Shown here one piece after another: positions 1 through 16,001 of a DNA stretch of 56,955 nt. The notes under the pieces are model-generated. The model ran no database searches. It was not told the origin of the DNA and saw only the letters and a list, made by a program, of their open reading frames with translations. The stretch is taken from positions 2,501 to 59,455 of the forward strand of contig NZ_AXWT01000024.1 of assembly GCF_000482805.1 (NCBI RefSeq), in the 5' to 3' direction. Both the position numbers and the translations under genes were made by a program. Every line of letters starts with the position of its first letter. Within the stretch, counting starts at the first letter, position 1. This stretch comes from Deinococcus murrayi DSM 11303. GTDB lineage: Bacteria > Deinococcota > Deinococci > Deinococcales > Deinococcaceae.

Positions 1-313
1 GGGTTGAGGATTCCCCGGCGGGCGCGGTGCTCGGGCGCGTCGGTGAGGACGATGCCGCCCGCGAGGTGGGGCACCAGGCGAGGAAAGGTTCCCGCGCTGC
101 GAAAGCTCGCCAGGTCGGTCAGCACCCGGCGGTTCCACTCCGGGCTGAAGCCCACGACGGCGGGCAGACCTAACCGCAACCGAAAGAGGCTGCCGCCGCC
201 CTCGCGTGCCCGCCGCGCCCCCTCCTCCAGCAGCGGCAGCGGCGCCCGCGCCCAGTCTTGCAAGTGCCCGGAGCCGGGGCGGGGTGGGGGTTCGGGGAGG
301 GCCGCGAGGGACT

Positions 314-326
<13 letters not shown>
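1..326 (-). CDS. Cytochrome P450, N-terminal part (runs off left edge)
   Basis: About 108 residues of a cytochrome P450 are visible; the gene continues beyond base 1, so the heme-ligating cysteine cannot be seen. The ATG at 326 overlaps the end of the upstream desaturase gene by 13 bases, so the two are co-transcribed. The diagnostic part is near residue 95, where VLTDAPEHRARRGIL matches the helix-C region (DxPEHRxxRR) of bacterial P450s, whose His and Arg contact the heme. In Deinococcus, CYP287A1 hydroxylates C2 of the beta-ring of deinoxanthin. Position in a carotenoid operon makes the same role likely here, but this is inference from context. Confidence 0.8.
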
Positions 327-1738
<1,412 letters not shown>

Positions 1739-1748
1739 CTGGGGCCCC

Positions 1749-2839
<1,091 letters not shown>

Positions 2840-2843
<4 letters not shown>

Positions 2844-3496
2844 TGCCCCTCCGTCAGCCGGGCGAGCAGGCGGCTGGCGAGGCCGGGCCGCGCCGGGTCG
2901 GGCAGCGGCGCCCCGCAGACCTGCAGGTAACCCGCCAGGGGCCGCTCCGGGTCGCCCAAGGCCAGGTCGGCGTCCAACGCGGCGAGTTCGCGGGCGAGCG
3001 CCCCGGCCAAGGCCCCGGCGGGCGTGGGGGCCCCGAAGCGCAGGTAGGCTTCCGGGCGGGGGCGTCCGCGCAGGTTCACCCGCAGGGCGACGGGCACGAG
3101 GGGGACCCCCGCTTGCCGCGCCAGCCAGCCCGCGCCGGGCCGCAGCTCGCGGGGGGGGCCAGCGGGTTGCAAGGCCCCTTCGGGAAACACCACCACCCAC
3201 GCCCCCGCCCGCGCCGCCCGCATCGCCGCCCGCAGCTCGCCCGCACCCAGCGCCCCCACCCGCCGCAAGAAGGGGTAGTGAGCGAGTTGCCGGGGGGCCA
3301 TCAGCACGCGGGCCTCGGTCCCGGTCTGCCACGCCAGCTCGCGCAGCACGTATCCGTCCCACCAGGAGTGGTGGTTGGGGGCGAGGACCGCTCCGCCCGT
3401 CGGCCACCCCCCGCGCACCCACACGCCCCCCAGCCCGCGGCGGAGGCTGCGGCGGATGGAGGCCTGCACCAGGGCTTCCACCGGGTCCGGCGTCAC
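2840..3496 (-). CDS. PlsC-like acyltransferase (1-acylglycerol-3-phosphate acyltransferase family)
   Basis: A 218-residue LPLAT-family acyltransferase. The catalytic HX4D motif is visible as NHHSWWDGY near residue 42, and the second block as VVFPEGAL (FPEG motif). Start ATG at 3496 overlaps the cruF stop as ATGA, and the end overlaps the glycosyltransferase start as GTGA, so translation is coupled on both sides. PlsC-type enzymes acylate lysophosphatidate, but in CruC/CruD-type pairs an acyltransferase esterifies the sugar on a carotenoid glycoside. The gene order suggests the latter; a phospholipid role cannot be excluded. Confidence 0.75.
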
Positions 3497-4458
3497 ACGC
3501 CCCCCCGCTCAGACCGGCCCCGCACCGCCCGCGCCAGGAGGAGGGCGGCCAGCATTGCCCCCAGCGTGACCCCGGCTTCCAGAAAGCGCCCGACAAGGAC
3601 GAGGCCCCCCGGCAGGAAGAAGAGTTCAATCGGGTAGGCGGTGGTAAAGGAGAGGCGCGAGAGGTCGGGGCGGGGGGAGGGCGTCCCCGCCGGACGCCGG
3701 AACAACCCCGGCGCAATGCGCGTAAAGGCCCAGCTCAGCCCGGTCCCGACCCCCCACCAGCCCACGAAGTTCTGGAGGGGCGCGCCCGCCCACAGCGGCG
3801 CGGGGTCCTGCCACAGCCAGTAGCGCTCGGCGGTCATCAGCGGCTCTAGGCCCACGTCCCACGCGACCATCAGCAGCCCCGCGAGCCACGCTCGCCCCCC
3901 GGCGAGGAGGCTGGCCGCCAGCGTCAGGGCGAACCAGCCCAGCGGCACGAGGAGGGGCACCGTCAGGAGGGTGGGCGGCGGCGCTGTCCCGTAGGAATAG
4001 ACCCCGAAGGGAACCCCGGTGCGGCTGCCCAGCAGCTCCACCCCCCAGCCGACCGCGAACGACAGCGCGGCCATCGCCCACGCCCGCCGCGCTCCCACCC
4101 GCTCGGCGGCGTAGAGCCACCCCGCCACACACAGCGCCGCCGTACTGAGCAGCCCCAGCAGTGGGAACCCCTGGGGCCAGAGGGGGACCGGAATCTTGAG
4201 CGCCACGTAGGCCACCATCCACCACATCCAGGGCCGCATCTGCGCCGCAAGCGCCCCCCAGCGCGTCCGCAGCGTGCTCGCAAAGCCGCCCCCCAGCGCG
4301 TCTCCGGCCAGCGCCAGCCCCAGCGAGGCGGGAAAGGCCACGGCGATGAGGCCCCACCCCACCGCCGCGCCCCGCAGCACGAGGAGCGCCCCCAGGAAGG
4401 CCACGCCGAGGGCGGCGAAGGCGAGGCCGAAGCGCAGGAGGGTGGGGGAGGGGGTCAT
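3493..4458 (-). CDS. cruF: Carotenoid 1',2'-hydratase CruF
   Basis: A polytopic membrane protein of 321 residues of the CruF-type carotenoid biosynthesis family. It has about eight hydrophobic segments and the motif [20 protein letters not shown], followed by [18 protein letters not shown], both typical of CruF. CruF adds water across the C1'-C2' bond of the acyclic end of gamma-carotene derivatives and gives the 1'-hydroxyl of deinoxanthin. ATG at 4458 follows AGGTG by 5 bases; an in-frame GTG at 4467 is the alternative start. Lies downstream of crtO on the same strand with an 82-base gap. Confidence 0.85.
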   Translation of the reverse strand: MTPSPTLLRFGLAFAALGVAFLGALLVLRGAAVGWGLIAVAFPASLGLALAGDALGGGFASTLRTRWGALAAQMRPWMWWMVAYVALKIPVPLWPQGFPLLGLLSTAALCVAGWLYAAERVGARRAWAMAALSFAVGWGVELLGSRTGVPFGVYSYGTAPPPTLLTVPLLVPLGWFALTLAASLLAGGRAWLAGLLMVAWDVGLEPLMTAERYWLWQDPAPLWAGAPLQNFVGWWGVGTGLSWAFTRIAPGLFRRPAGTPSPRPDLSRLSFTTAYPIELFFLPGGLVLVGRFLEAGVTLGAMLAALLLARAVRGRSERGGV

Positions 4459-4540
4459 GCGGGGCACCTGCGAGGGGGGAGCAAGGGCGGGGCAAGCGGC
4501 GTCCGGGGGGGATGCCCTACACCCCGCCCCGCCCCCCAGG

Positions 4541-6076
<1,536 letters not shown>

Positions 6077-6154
6077 CCGTGCCTCCGAGTCTGGCATGCC
6101 GGGCCACTGGGGACGGTCAGGAATCCGCCAGAGGCCGCCCGCTACCCTGTCCCC

Positions 6155-6349
6155 ATGTTCGGTCGCCGCGTGCCCCCCCACATCGTCTTCGCCCTCAGCG
6201 TGCTGCTGGCTGTGCTGTGCGGGGTACCCGCCGTGCGCTATGGCCTCGCCGAGAACTGGCTCCCCGCCCTGATTTGGGGCGCGGTGGCCGTGTGGTTCGC
6301 GGTGGATGCCGTGCGGTCCTACGGGTGGAAGCAGCAGAAGAAGTCGTAG
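6155..6349 (+). CDS. Small two-TM membrane protein, unknown function
   Basis: 64 residues, not recognised. The sequence starts [15 protein letters not shown] and has two hydrophobic helices (about residues 9-27 and 36-52) and a basic tail ending KQQKKS. It is probably leaderless: TACCCT at 6143-6148 ends six bases before the ATG and there is no Shine-Dalgarno. It lies divergently from crtO with 78 bases between the starts, so the two promoters share the same short region. Confidence 0.6.
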   Translation: MFGRRVPPHIVFALSVLLAVLCGVPAVRYGLAENWLPALIWGAVAVWFAVDAVRSYGWKQQKKS

Positions 6350-6364
6350 GCGCTGCGTGGGAGG

Positions 6365-6955
6365 TCAGTCCAGCCGCTTGACCCAAAAGCGCATGGGCTT
6401 GGGTGTTTCCTGCGTCTCGCCCACGTCGGGCCAGCTCAGCGTGGTTTCGAGGTCGGGGCGCTCGACGTACCCCCGCCCTTCCCAAAAGGCGTTCAGCGGG
6501 CGGTAATCGGCGGGGCGGGCAGGATGGTTCGCCGGGCGCTGCACCGCGCAAAAGGCGGTGACGGAAAGCCCCAGCCGCCGGGCGTGGGCCTCCCGCTCGT
6601 CGAAAAAGCGGTGGCCCAGGCCCCGGCCCCGGTAGGCAGCACGCAGGACGCTTTCGCCCAGATACAGCACCTCGCCGGGGTCAAGCTCGGACCCCCGGAA
6701 GGGACGCTGAAGCGCCTCGGTTTCGGCGGCGAGGGGGAGGGCCGTGCTCGCCCCCACCACCTCGGACCCGTCACGCACCAGGACCACGAGGGCACCGGGT
6801 GCCTCCAGATAGGTCTGGAGATACCGCTCCTCGTAGGCGGGCGTGCCGCTATACAGGTAGGGAAACTCGCGAAAGACCTCGGTCCGCAGCCGGGCGAGGT
6901 CGGGCAGGGCCGAGCGCAGCGCCTCGCCGCTGACGGGCGTGACCGTGAGGCTCAA
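6365..6955 (-). CDS. GNAT-family N-acetyltransferase
   Basis: A 196-residue single-domain GNAT acetyltransferase. The acetyl-CoA pyrophosphate-binding motif is [17 protein letters not shown], preceded by the beta-4 strand VLYLGESVL. The chosen start is TTG at 6955, which overlaps the stop of the preceding NTF2-like gene as TTGA and follows GGAG. An ATG 36 bases upstream (6991) is in frame but lies deep inside the other gene. Substrate unknown. The overlap suggests that the two genes form one operon. Confidence 0.75.
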   Translation of the reverse strand: MSLTVTPVSGEALRSALPDLARLRTEVFREFPYLYSGTPAYEERYLQTYLEAPGALVVLVRDGSEVVGASTALPLAAETEALQRPFRGSELDPGEVLYLGESVLRAAYRGRGLGHRFFDEREAHARRLGLSVTAFCAVQRPANHPARPADYRPLNAFWEGRGYVERPDLETTLSWPDVGETQETPKPMRFWVKRLD

Positions 6956-7401
6956 GCGTGCTCCGCCCCCACGCTGACCTGCCGGGTCCACTCGGCGAGG
7001 TTGTAATAGTTCGTCACGCGGGCAATCTTGTCGCCGCGCAGCTCGAAAAAAGCGCCGACGGGAAGAACGTAGGTCTGGCCCCGCGCGTCGGGGAGGCCGG
7101 GGTCGGTCTGAAGGTACTCGCCGTGAATCACGAACTCGGCGGCGGCGCGGGTGCCGTCCGGCGTCGCCATGACGACCAGGTCGCTGGCCCGCTCGCGGTA
7201 GTGGGCGTCCATCTTCGCCAGAAAAGCGCGAAAAGGCTCCAGGCCGCGCTGGGTTTCGCCCTCGTTGACGTCGTGCTGCACGTCGTCGGTGAGCAAGCCG
7301 AGCATCCCGGCGGCATCTCCCGCGTTAAAGGCCGCGTAGTACCGGGTCACGAGGTCGAGGGCCTGCGCCTGCGGGGTCCGGGCCGGGTCACTGCTGGTCA
7401 T
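6952..7401 (-). CDS. NTF2/SnoaL-like protein
   Basis: 149 residues with the pattern of the NTF2-like fold: [30 protein letters not shown] at the N-terminus (the cone-shaped helix and first strand) and [24 protein letters not shown] at the end. Such SnoaL-like proteins may be isomerases or ligand-binding proteins; no catalytic assignment is possible. ATG at 7401 is leaderless: TACACT at 7408-7413 lies six bases before it. Coupled to the downstream acetyltransferase. Confidence 0.7.
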   Translation of the reverse strand: MTSSDPARTPQAQALDLVTRYYAAFNAGDAAGMLGLLTDDVQHDVNEGETQRGLEPFRAFLAKMDAHYRERASDLVVMATPDGTRAAAEFVIHGEYLQTDPGLPDARGQTYVLPVGAFFELRGDKIARVTNYYNLAEWTRQVSVGAEHA

Positions 7402-7494
7402 GCTGCGAGTGTAGCGGCTTCCCCCAGTGGGGGAGGAGAGATAAAACATTTCACATCGCTCAAGATTTTCGCGTTCTGGTCGCAGAGTTCACTC

Positions 7495-7522
7495 TTGTGG
7501 GTGGGGCCGCCTCTGCTATGGT
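7495..7522 (+). promoter_or_regulatory. Promoter of the 7639 gene
   Basis: TTGTGG at 7495-7500 and TATGGT at 7517-7522 are separated by 16 bases; the -10 is extended by TGC. It leaves a leader of about 110 bases, long compared with the leaderless genes nearby. Confidence 0.5.
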
Positions 7523-7638
7523 TGGGGAGAAGCAGTGTCCACGATTCACAGTTCAGGCCGTTCAGTTTGTGTCCTGTGCGTGTCCGGCGGTGCCCGGACC
7601 GCTGTCAAGGGAAGGAACCTACGGAAGGAGTCCCCCGC

Positions 7639-8877
7639 ATGAAGCAGATGCGTTACATCCTGACCCGCCCCTGCCTCCAAGAAGGCACCCTGCGGCTTCA
7701 GAAGTATTTGGAAACCGCCTTTCCGGAGAGTGGTCCGGCGGTCTTCGTGGACGACCGGGGCCGCGAGCACCGGGTCGAGGTCGACCGTGCAGCGGGCGTC
7801 GTGCGCGGCTTGCAGCCCCTCTACCACGACGCCAACCTCGGCGTGAACGACGTACTGATGCTCACCCCGCTGGAGCCGGGCCGCTACAGCGTCGAAGCCA
7901 TCGTCAAACCCCACGCGCCCATCACCATTCCACGCCCAGAGCACCAGCGGCCCCTCGAACCGCGCCGGGTGGTCGTGACCGCCACCCCGCACGTGCGCGA
8001 GGTGCGGACCCAGTACCCGCAGCCCCAGCCCCAGGCCGCGCCCGCCCAGCCGGGGCCGCCCAGCGCCAGAGCGGAGCGCCCGGCCAGCCCGCCGCCCCCC
8101 CTCCCGGACGCCCCCGCCCGCGAGCCGCTCGTGCCCGTGACGGAGCAGGCCGGGCCGACCCGCCCCGCCCCCCGCGGGGCTACCCCCGGCCCGCTGCCCG
8201 AAACGCCCGAAGCGCAACTCGCCGAACTCGCCTCGCTCACGGGCTACCGCTTGAGCTACGCCGCGCCGGGGGTGGCGCGCCTGGCCGCCGAGCTGGGCGA
8301 GTTTGGGTACGTGGTGCATGTCGCCCTGAGCGAGGCGGCGTGCCGCCCCGGTTGGGACCGCGGGGCCGACTGCCGCGCCGTGCTGACGGCTGAGGGCCAA
8401 CAGGTGGGAACCCCGCAGCTGACCCGCGAGGCCCTGAGTGCCCTGCTGGAGCACGCCCGGCTCGCGCCCCTCTCGCCCCTTGACCTGCGGCCCTACTGGG
8501 AGGCGGGCAACCTCGACCTCAAGGCGGCGGCGGGCGTCTCCGAGCTGGTGGGGGCACACCTCGCCCAGCGCGGGGCCTTTTCCTTCGTGCTGCTGACCCT
8601 GGCGGCGCAGCCCGCGCACAGCATCATTGGGCTGCCCCGACTCGCCGAGCGCCTGGGCAGCGGCGTGAACCCCGCCGAGCTGCGCAGCATCCTCGATACC
8701 CTCAGCCGCGCTCCCTTCCTGGCGCTGGCCCCGCTGCCGGACGGCCAGTACCTGCTGCGCTCAGGCATCTCCGAGATGCTGCGTGACCTGGCCGAGTACG
8801 CCGACGGGGTGCGCCGCCGCATCCGCCCGGCGACCCCTGCCCAGGCCGAGCCGGACCGCACGCCCGTCCTGGTCTAA
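7639..8877 (+). CDS. Unrecognised two-domain protein with proline-rich linker
   Basis: 412 residues; I do not recognise the family. Residues 1-95 form a compact beta-rich domain ([21 protein letters not shown]) that resembles small DNA- or RNA-binding barrels only loosely. Residues about 96-190 are a Pro/Ala/Arg-rich linker. Residues 191-412 are helical, with a possible winged-helix segment near 340-385 ([21 protein letters not shown]). No signal peptide or TM segment, so cytoplasmic. The ATG follows AAGGAG with nine bases between, and has its own upstream promoter, unlike its leaderless neighbours, so it may be well expressed. A regulator is possible but unproven. Confidence 0.75.
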   Translation: MKQMRYILTRPCLQEGTLRLQKYLETAFPESGPAVFVDDRGREHRVEVDRAAGVVRGLQPLYHDANLGVNDVLMLTPLEPGRYSVEAIVKPHAPITIPRPEHQRPLEPRRVVVTATPHVREVRTQYPQPQPQAAPAQPGPPSARAERPASPPPPLPDAPAREPLVPVTEQAGPTRPAPRGATPGPLPETPEAQLAELASLTGYRLSYAAPGVARLAAELGEFGYVVHVALSEAACRPGWDRGADCRAVLTAEGQQVGTPQLTREALSALLEHARLAPLSPLDLRPYWEAGNLDLKAAAGVSELVGAHLAQRGAFSFVLLTLAAQPAHSIIGLPRLAERLGSGVNPAELRSILDTLSRAPFLALAPLPDGQYLLRSGISEMLRDLAEYADGVRRRIRPATPAQAEPDRTPVLV

Positions 8878-8896
8878 GCGGCCCATGCCCCCTGGA

Positions 8897-9901
8897 TCAG
8901 CCCAACCGCAGTTGCCACTCGGTGAAGCTGGCCCAGGGCCGAAACCCCAGTGCCACGTTGATCCTCAGCATCGCCGCGTTTTCCTCGGCGTTGTTCGTCC
9001 GCACCCAGCGGGCACCGGGGCACTCGGCAAGCACGTGCCGCAGCATCTGCGCCTTGAGCCATTGGCCCAGGCCCTGTCCCCGCGCCCCCGGACGCACGGC
9101 GGTGGCGCCTTGGTAGACCAGCGCGGCCCGTGTGGGGTGCCAGAAGGTCTCGGTGTAGCCGACCAGCTCGCCCGTGCGGGTGTCCTCGGCGGCGAGCAGC
9201 CAGCGCACCTCGCCGGCCTCCTGGGTCATCTCTTCCCAGGCGCGGACCATCTCCGGGGTGATGCGCCAGTCGTCCACCTCCAGGTCCCCCTTGGGCGCGG
9301 TGTTCATGACCTCCATCAGGTTCACCATGCGGGGCAAGAACCCGTCGGGAATGCGCCGCCACCGGTGCAGACGATAGGGGTCCCCCGCCGGGCGGGTGCT
9401 CCAGCGGGCCAGCAAACCGTCTTCCAGCCCGGCGAGGTCGAGCTGGCTTTGGCGCATGGGCAGCGCGGGTTCGGCCCCCAGAAAGCGGGCAAAAGCTTCC
9501 CCGGCGGGCACCCGGCTGGTGGTGCTAAAGGTGACGAGGCGGCGGCCCTCCTCGCGGGCGGCGCCCCGCAAGGCCTCCGCGACGGCGCGGCCCAGCCCCC
9601 GCCGCCGGGCGTCGGGGTGCACGACGAGGCGGGCGTGCGCCGCGTGCAGGTTCTGGGTGTGGCTGTAGTCCAAGCGGCCCCAGGCCAGCGCCCGTTCGCC
9701 GCTCCAGACGGCCACCTGCCGGGACGCCTCGCCGGGCGTGACGTGGCGCAGCGCGAGGGCTTCCAGCTCCGGCTCTAGGGGTGGGTCAGTCGGCAGCGCG
9801 GAGGCATGGCTCTCGGCGAGAAGCTGCCCCACCGCCCGCCGCTGGGCTGGGGACGCCTCCTGCGGGTCAAAAGGAAATGCGGTCAGGGCTGAGGGGGTCA
9901 T
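8897..9901 (-). CDS. Tandem-GNAT acetyltransferase
   Basis: 334 residues with two GNAT domains. The N-terminal domain has [17 protein letters not shown] and the C-terminal one has [18 protein letters not shown], both matching the acetyl-CoA-binding R/QxxGxG/A motif. The fused arrangement resembles mycothiol-synthase-type or antibiotic-modifying acetyltransferases, but the substrate cannot be told. ATG at 9901 was chosen because CACACT lies just upstream and no Shine-Dalgarno is present. Converges with the 7639 gene, whose stop is 19 bases away. Confidence 0.75.
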   Translation of the reverse strand: MTPSALTAFPFDPQEASPAQRRAVGQLLAESHASALPTDPPLEPELEALALRHVTPGEASRQVAVWSGERALAWGRLDYSHTQNLHAAHARLVVHPDARRRGLGRAVAEALRGAAREEGRRLVTFSTTSRVPAGEAFARFLGAEPALPMRQSQLDLAGLEDGLLARWSTRPAGDPYRLHRWRRIPDGFLPRMVNLMEVMNTAPKGDLEVDDWRITPEMVRAWEEMTQEAGEVRWLLAAEDTRTGELVGYTETFWHPTRAALVYQGATAVRPGARGQGLGQWLKAQMLRHVLAECPGARWVRTNNAEENAAMLRINVALGFRPWASFTEWQLRLG

Positions 9902-9992
9902 GGCACCAGTGTGCTCCCCGCCCGTCAGCCAGGCATGGGCCAAACGGCGCAGGTCGGGCTAGGCCAGAAGTTGGGGGCGAGGGGGCTGGCCC

Positions 9993-11711
9993 TCAGCTTT
10001 CTTTCGCCAGCCGCTCCCGCAAGAAGGCCATCAGGTCCTGGAGGTGCGCCCGGTCAAAGCGGAACTCAACCCCGGCGGCGCGGTACAGCTCCGGCACGGG
10101 TACGGTGCTGCCCAGGCGCAAGCTGGCCTTGTAGCGCTCCAGCGCCCCCGCCGGGTCTTGCCGCGCCTGCCGCCAGACCCCAACCGCCGCGAGGGAACAC
10201 ATCGCGTACTCGATGTAGTAAAAGGGTGCTCGGAAGATGTGAAAGTACTGCCAGCCCTTCGCGCGCAGGCCCTCGTCTAGCCCCTCCCAGTTCACGAACG
10301 GGTGGAAGGTCTTATCCAGCTCCAGCCACTTGGCGTCGAGGTCGGCGACCGTCACGCCGTCCCCCGCCTCGGCATAAAGCCAGTGTTGAAAGGCGTCCAT
10401 CTGCGCCGCCCAGGGCAGAAAGGCCACGACGCCCTGAAGCTGCTTTTCGCGGTAGCGGGCGAGTTCGTCCGGCGAGAAGACGTGCCCCAGGTGCTCCAGC
10501 GTCAGGAACTCCATCGCCATGGAGGGAATCTCCACGAACTCGATGGGACTCCAGCGGTTCCACACCAGCGGCTGCGCGGCCCCGCTGAGAAAGCCGTGAA
10601 AGGCGTGCCCGACCTCGTGGAAGAGGACCCGCACGTCCTCGGCGGTGCCCACCACGTTCATCAGGACGAAGGGGCGGTTGTCCACCGGAAAGTACTGGCA
10701 GTAGGCGTGCGGCATCTTGCCGGGGCGCGATTCGAGGTCAAGGAGACCCCCTGCCCGCATCTCGGCAAACCGCTCCGCGAGTTCGGGGTCAAGGCCGTCA
10801 AAGGCCCGCCCCGCGAGCGCTTCTAGCTCGGCCCCCGTTGTAAAGGGCTTCAGCGCTTCGCGGCCTTCCGGGTCGAGGAGATTGTTGCGGTTGTAGTCCC
10901 AGGGCCGCACCGCCTCCAGCCCCAGCCGGGCCGCGATGTCCCCCATCAGCTCGGCGGCGAGGGGCACGACCTCCTCGCGCACCGCCTCATGAAAGGCGCG
11001 GCAATCGTCCGGCGTATAGTCCACCCGGTCGAGCTTGCGCCACATGTAGTCGCGGAAAGACGGCAGGTCCGCATTCGCCGCGAGCTGACGGCGGGTCACG
11101 AGCAGCTCGGCCATCAGCGCGTCGAGCGCCGGGGCCACCTCCGCCCCGCTCGCGGCGAGCGCCCGCCACGCGGCCTCGCGCACCGCGCGGTCGGGGTGGT
11201 CGAGGCGCTGGCGCGCCTGTGGCACCGTCAGGGATTCGCCCTCCAAGAAAACCCGTTGGTTGCCCGTCAGCACCCCGTGGCGGTTCATCTGCGCCTCGTG
11301 CGTCACGGCGAGGTCCACGTTCGCCTCGCGGAAGAGGGCTGCCGCGTCCCGCATTCGGCGGTAGGTCAGGGCGAAGTCGGGGGCGGGGTGGTAGCCGGGC
11401 AGGGCGAGCAGCTTCTGGGTGAGGGCCTGCTCGGTGCGCTGCGCCTGGGGGGAGACGTCCTCCAGAAAGCGGGCGTAGCGGGCCTGGGCCGCCTCGTCGT
11501 CCGTATGCAGATCGGCAAAGGTGGCGAGCTTGCTGCCCGCTTCTGCCAGCTCGGCCTCCAGGGCGCTCCACTCGGCCAGCCAGCCGGGGACCGCCGCGGC
11601 GGTGAGGTCAGCGGCGAGCAGCGCCTCAAAGCGCCCCGCATAGGTCTCCCAGCGGGCCGCCTCTTCGGGAACGGCGAGCACGCGCTCGGCTGGATTCAGG
11701 GTTGTGGTCAT
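9993..11711 (-). CDS. M3-family oligoendopeptidase (PepF-like)
   Basis: A 572-residue cytoplasmic zinc oligopeptidase of peptidase family M3. The zinc site HEVGH is at residues 365-369 with the third ligand region [12 protein letters not shown] about 25 residues later, characteristic of oligoendopeptidase F. Length fits the family. It probably degrades short peptides from protein turnover. Leaderless ATG: TACACT at 11718-11723 lies six bases upstream. Diverges from coaBC, with the two starts 88 bases apart. Confidence 0.85.
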   Translation of the reverse strand: MTTTLNPAERVLAVPEEAARWETYAGRFEALLAADLTAAAVPGWLAEWSALEAELAEAGSKLATFADLHTDDEAAQARYARFLEDVSPQAQRTEQALTQKLLALPGYHPAPDFALTYRRMRDAAALFREANVDLAVTHEAQMNRHGVLTGNQRVFLEGESLTVPQARQRLDHPDRAVREAAWRALAASGAEVAPALDALMAELLVTRRQLAANADLPSFRDYMWRKLDRVDYTPDDCRAFHEAVREEVVPLAAELMGDIAARLGLEAVRPWDYNRNNLLDPEGREALKPFTTGAELEALAGRAFDGLDPELAERFAEMRAGGLLDLESRPGKMPHAYCQYFPVDNRPFVLMNVVGTAEDVRVLFHEVGHAFHGFLSGAAQPLVWNRWSPIEFVEIPSMAMEFLTLEHLGHVFSPDELARYREKQLQGVVAFLPWAAQMDAFQHWLYAEAGDGVTVADLDAKWLELDKTFHPFVNWEGLDEGLRAKGWQYFHIFRAPFYYIEYAMCSLAAVGVWRQARQDPAGALERYKASLRLGSTVPVPELYRAAGVEFRFDRAHLQDLMAFLRERLAKES

Positions 11712-11799
11712 GAGCGGAGTGTAGAGCAGGAGCACAACGGGCGCAGGAGCTTTTGCTTTTGCTGGGGGGGGGTGCCCGCCAGCCCTCTAGACTGAGCGG

Positions 11800-13059
<1,260 letters not shown>

Positions 13060-13081
13060 AGGCTGACGGCTCGCCGCTTGA

Positions 13082-13110
13082 TTGCCTTATTCACGCCCGC
13101 TGCATAGCAT
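13082..13110 (+). promoter_or_regulatory. Promoter of argR
   Basis: TTGCCT at 13082-13087 and TAGCAT at 13105-13110 are 17 bases apart. The -10 ends seven bases before the ATG, so the transcript probably begins at or next to the start codon. Confidence 0.6.
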
Positions 13111-13117
13111 GGGCGGG

Positions 13118-13579
<462 letters not shown>

Positions 13580-13612
13580 GTGACCACTCCCCGCACTGAA
13601 GGGTGGGGCTTC

Positions 13613-14182
13613 TCAGACCACGGCATGCGATACCCCGCTACCGTTAAGGGCTGAAGGGACGGCCCGTCCCAGGATGTTCTTTGCCGCATTGTGGTCGGCA
13701 TTCGCCGTATGGCCGCATTGCACGCACCGGAAGGTCGCTTGGTTCACGCGGTTTTCCTTCCCCGTATGCCCGCAGGCATGGCAGCGCTGCGACGTGTCGC
13801 GGGGGTCTACGGCGATGACTCTCCGGCCAGCACTTTCAGCCTTGCTGGAGAGTTGAAACAGGAACCCGGCCCGCTTTGCGCCCTTCTTGACCTGGCTGAA
13901 AAACGCCTTGTACGCCTTGTCCAGCCGGTCGAACACGTCCTGCAAGACGTGAGAATAGACCCCGCTGAACTCCGGGCAGGCTTCCTTCAGCGCGGTGAGT
14001 TCCTTTTGCTGGTCGTAGGCGCTGAGGGTCTTGCCGTGCTTGCGGTACGCTTCCCGGCGCTGTTCCAGTCCCGCGTTGTACAGCGTGCGGGTGAGGCGCA
14101 ATGTCTCAAACATGGCGGCCTCTTGGGGCTTGGTGGGGTACAGGCGGTATCGAAATACGCGCACGATGGTAGTCTCTGACAT
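13613..14182 (-). pseudogene. tnpB: Internally deleted IS605 TnpB (OrfB)
   Basis: An intact 189-codon frame, about half the usual TnpB length. Residues 1-106 are the normal N-terminal part ([18 protein letters not shown]). At about residue 107 the sequence jumps in frame to the C-terminal part [18 protein letters not shown]. The zinc ribbon (Cys134, 137, 153, 156) and the last RuvC acidic residue (Asp163 in NADHNAA) remain. The central region with the first two RuvC acidic residues is gone, so nuclease activity is not expected. Either a decaying copy or an accessory protein. Confidence 0.8.
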
Positions 14183-14202
14183 GCGAAGCGGTCTCCAGCC
14201 GC

Positions 14203-14300
14203 TTTGCCACGCTCCCAGCCGTTAGCGCGGCGTGGGGGCATTGCCCTTTTAGCCTGCCACAGAACCGGGGGCCTTCGGCTTCGCCGCCCTACCGGGCGGG
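14203..14300 (-). repeat. 5' leader block shared by two tnpB elements (copy 1)
   Basis: Read on the minus strand this block matches 56668-56762 over nearly its full length. It includes a short hairpin (CCGCCC...GGGCGG), GCAATGCCCCCACGC and CTGGGAGCGTGGCAA. It ends just before a hairpin that holds the Shine-Dalgarno of tnpB. Confidence 0.75.
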
Positions 14301-14405
14301 TGCCGCTAGACCCCGGTTTGCAAACCGGGGCATGCGCGTCACTTTCTGTCAGCGGTCAGCGGGAAGGGGGCGGCGGGGGCCTCCCTCGGCCCGCCCGCTG
14401 GACCC

Positions 14406-15968
14406 TCACGGCACGTCGCCTTCCTCCAGCCCCGGCCCGTCCCCCACCGGAAGCTGCACGTGGGCGACCGTCCCCCGCCCGACCTCGCTCTCCAGCCAGA
14501 TGCGCCCGCCGTGGGCGTCCACGATGCCTTTGGCGATGCTCAGGCCCAGGCCAGCCCCGCCCGCGTCGCGGCTGCGGCTGTCTTCCACCCGGTAGAAGCG
14601 GTCAAAGAGGCGAGAAAGATGCTCCGGCGGGATGCCGGGGCCATCGTCGGCCACGCTCAGGCGCACCTCGCGGCCCCCGTCTTGCGCGGTGCTCGTCAGG
14701 GTGACGGTGCTGGCCCCGGCCTTGAGCGCGTTGCCCACCAGGTTGATCAGGACTTGCTTGAGGCGGTCGGGGTCGCCCTCAAAGGGGACTTCCTCGCCCG
14801 TGACGCGCAGCTCGGTGCCCTGGGCCTGGGCGAGGGGCGCGAGTTCGCGGGCCACCTCGCCCAGAAAGAGGGTCGAGAGGATGGGTTGGCGGGTGAGGGT
14901 GAGTGCTCCGCTGTCCGAGCGGGCGAGTTCCAGCAAGCTCGCAATCAGGTTGGTGAGGCGCTCGGACTCGGACCGAATGATGTTGAGGCTCTCGCGCTGC
15001 TGCCCGGTGGGGTTGGTGCGCCGCAGCAGGTAGCCCGCGTGCCCGCTGATCGCCGTGACGGGGGTGCGCAGCTCGTGGCTGGCGTCCGAGGTAAAGCGGC
15101 GCTGCGCCTCGAAGCTGGCTTGCAGCCGCGCCAGCATGGCATTGAGGGCCTGCGCGAGGGCTTCGACCTCGTCGCCGGTGGGCGGCACGGGTACCCGCTC
15201 ATCCAGGTTCTGCCCGCCGATGCCCTCTGCCGCTTGGCGCACCTCCCGCAGGGGACGCAGCGCTCGGCCCGCCAGCACGTAAGCGCCCAGCGCCGCCGCG
15301 AGCAGCCCCAGCAGGCTGAGGGCCAACACCCCCCGCTGCAACTGCGCCAGGGTCCGCAGGGCCGGGTCGAGCCGCCGCCCGATGTAGGCAATGGCGAGAT
15401 TGGGCGGCGCACCGGGGTCGAGTTGCAGCGGTCCCAACACCACCAAAAAGCGGTGGGGGCGGCTCACCTCGGTGTAGGGGTCACGCACCTCCCGGTCGAC
15501 CAGGAGGCGCCCGTTCGGGGACCCGATGAGGCGGGCAAGTTCCTCGTCGGAAAGCCGCACGGCGTTGTCTTCGCTCATGCGGATGAACTGACGGCGGCTG
15601 CTCGCCTGGCTGCGGACGAAGTTCAGGAGTTGCCGCCGCGCCTGAGGGCTTTGCGCTTGGGCAAACGCCTCTTGCAGCGAGGTCAGGTCGTAGGTGGGGA
15701 GTTCCTCGACCTGAATGGCGTCGTCCGGAAAGAGGTAGACCGCCCGTGGCAAAATCCCCGCCGCGTCCCGTTCCTCGGAGGTCGAGGGGTCTTTGAGGTT
15801 GAGGCCCGGCACCACGTCCCGCAGCAGCAGGTACGAGTTGTTGAGTTCCCGCGCCAGGTTGCCCAGCAGGCTGCCCCGGATGGTGAGAAACCCCGCGACC
15901 GACACCGCCGCGAGCACCAGGGCCACCAGGGCGGTATAGAACACGGTCAGCCGCCAACGCAGGCTCAT
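14406..15968 (-). CDS. Sensor histidine kinase of an OmpR-type system
   Basis: 520 residues. TM1 is about residues 8-30, then a periplasmic sensor region of about 180 residues and TM2 at about 213-235. Then come HAMP, the HisKA box [15 protein letters not shown] with the phosphoacceptor His, and the HATPase domain (N box [13 protein letters not shown]1 DDGPGI, G2 [11 protein letters not shown]). ATG at 15968 follows GGAGGTG. Lies 93 bases downstream of its response regulator with a strong hairpin between them. In Deinococcus a comparable pair includes DrRRA; orthology is likely but was not tested. Confidence 0.88.
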   Translation of the reverse strand: MSLRWRLTVFYTALVALVLAAVSVAGFLTIRGSLLGNLARELNNSYLLLRDVVPGLNLKDPSTSEERDAAGILPRAVYLFPDDAIQVEELPTYDLTSLQEAFAQAQSPQARRQLLNFVRSQASSRRQFIRMSEDNAVRLSDEELARLIGSPNGRLLVDREVRDPYTEVSRPHRFLVVLGPLQLDPGAPPNLAIAYIGRRLDPALRTLAQLQRGVLALSLLGLLAAALGAYVLAGRALRPLREVRQAAEGIGGQNLDERVPVPPTGDEVEALAQALNAMLARLQASFEAQRRFTSDASHELRTPVTAISGHAGYLLRRTNPTGQQRESLNIIRSESERLTNLIASLLELARSDSGALTLTRQPILSTLFLGEVARELAPLAQAQGTELRVTGEEVPFEGDPDRLKQVLINLVGNALKAGASTVTLTSTAQDGGREVRLSVADDGPGIPPEHLSRLFDRFYRVEDSRSRDAGGAGLGLSIAKGIVDAHGGRIWLESEVGRGTVAHVQLPVGDGPGLEEGDVP

Positions 15969-16001
15969 GACTGCACCTCCAGGGGGCAGAACGGAAGCGG
16001 G

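Larger units (their letters stand above)
13585..14335 (-). mobile_element. IS605/IS1341-type element with only a deleted tnpB
   Basis: Boundaries are approximate. The right end (3' of tnpB) is marked by an imperfect hairpin at 13589-13608 (CCCCGCACTGAAGGGTGGGG). This is the usual right-end structure of these elements and, in intact ones, the scaffold end of the omega-RNA. The left end carries a perfect 20-base palindrome at 14311-14330. No tnpA transposase is present, so the element cannot move by itself. Its left part (14203-14300) is shared with the element entering at the right edge of the window. Confidence 0.65.
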
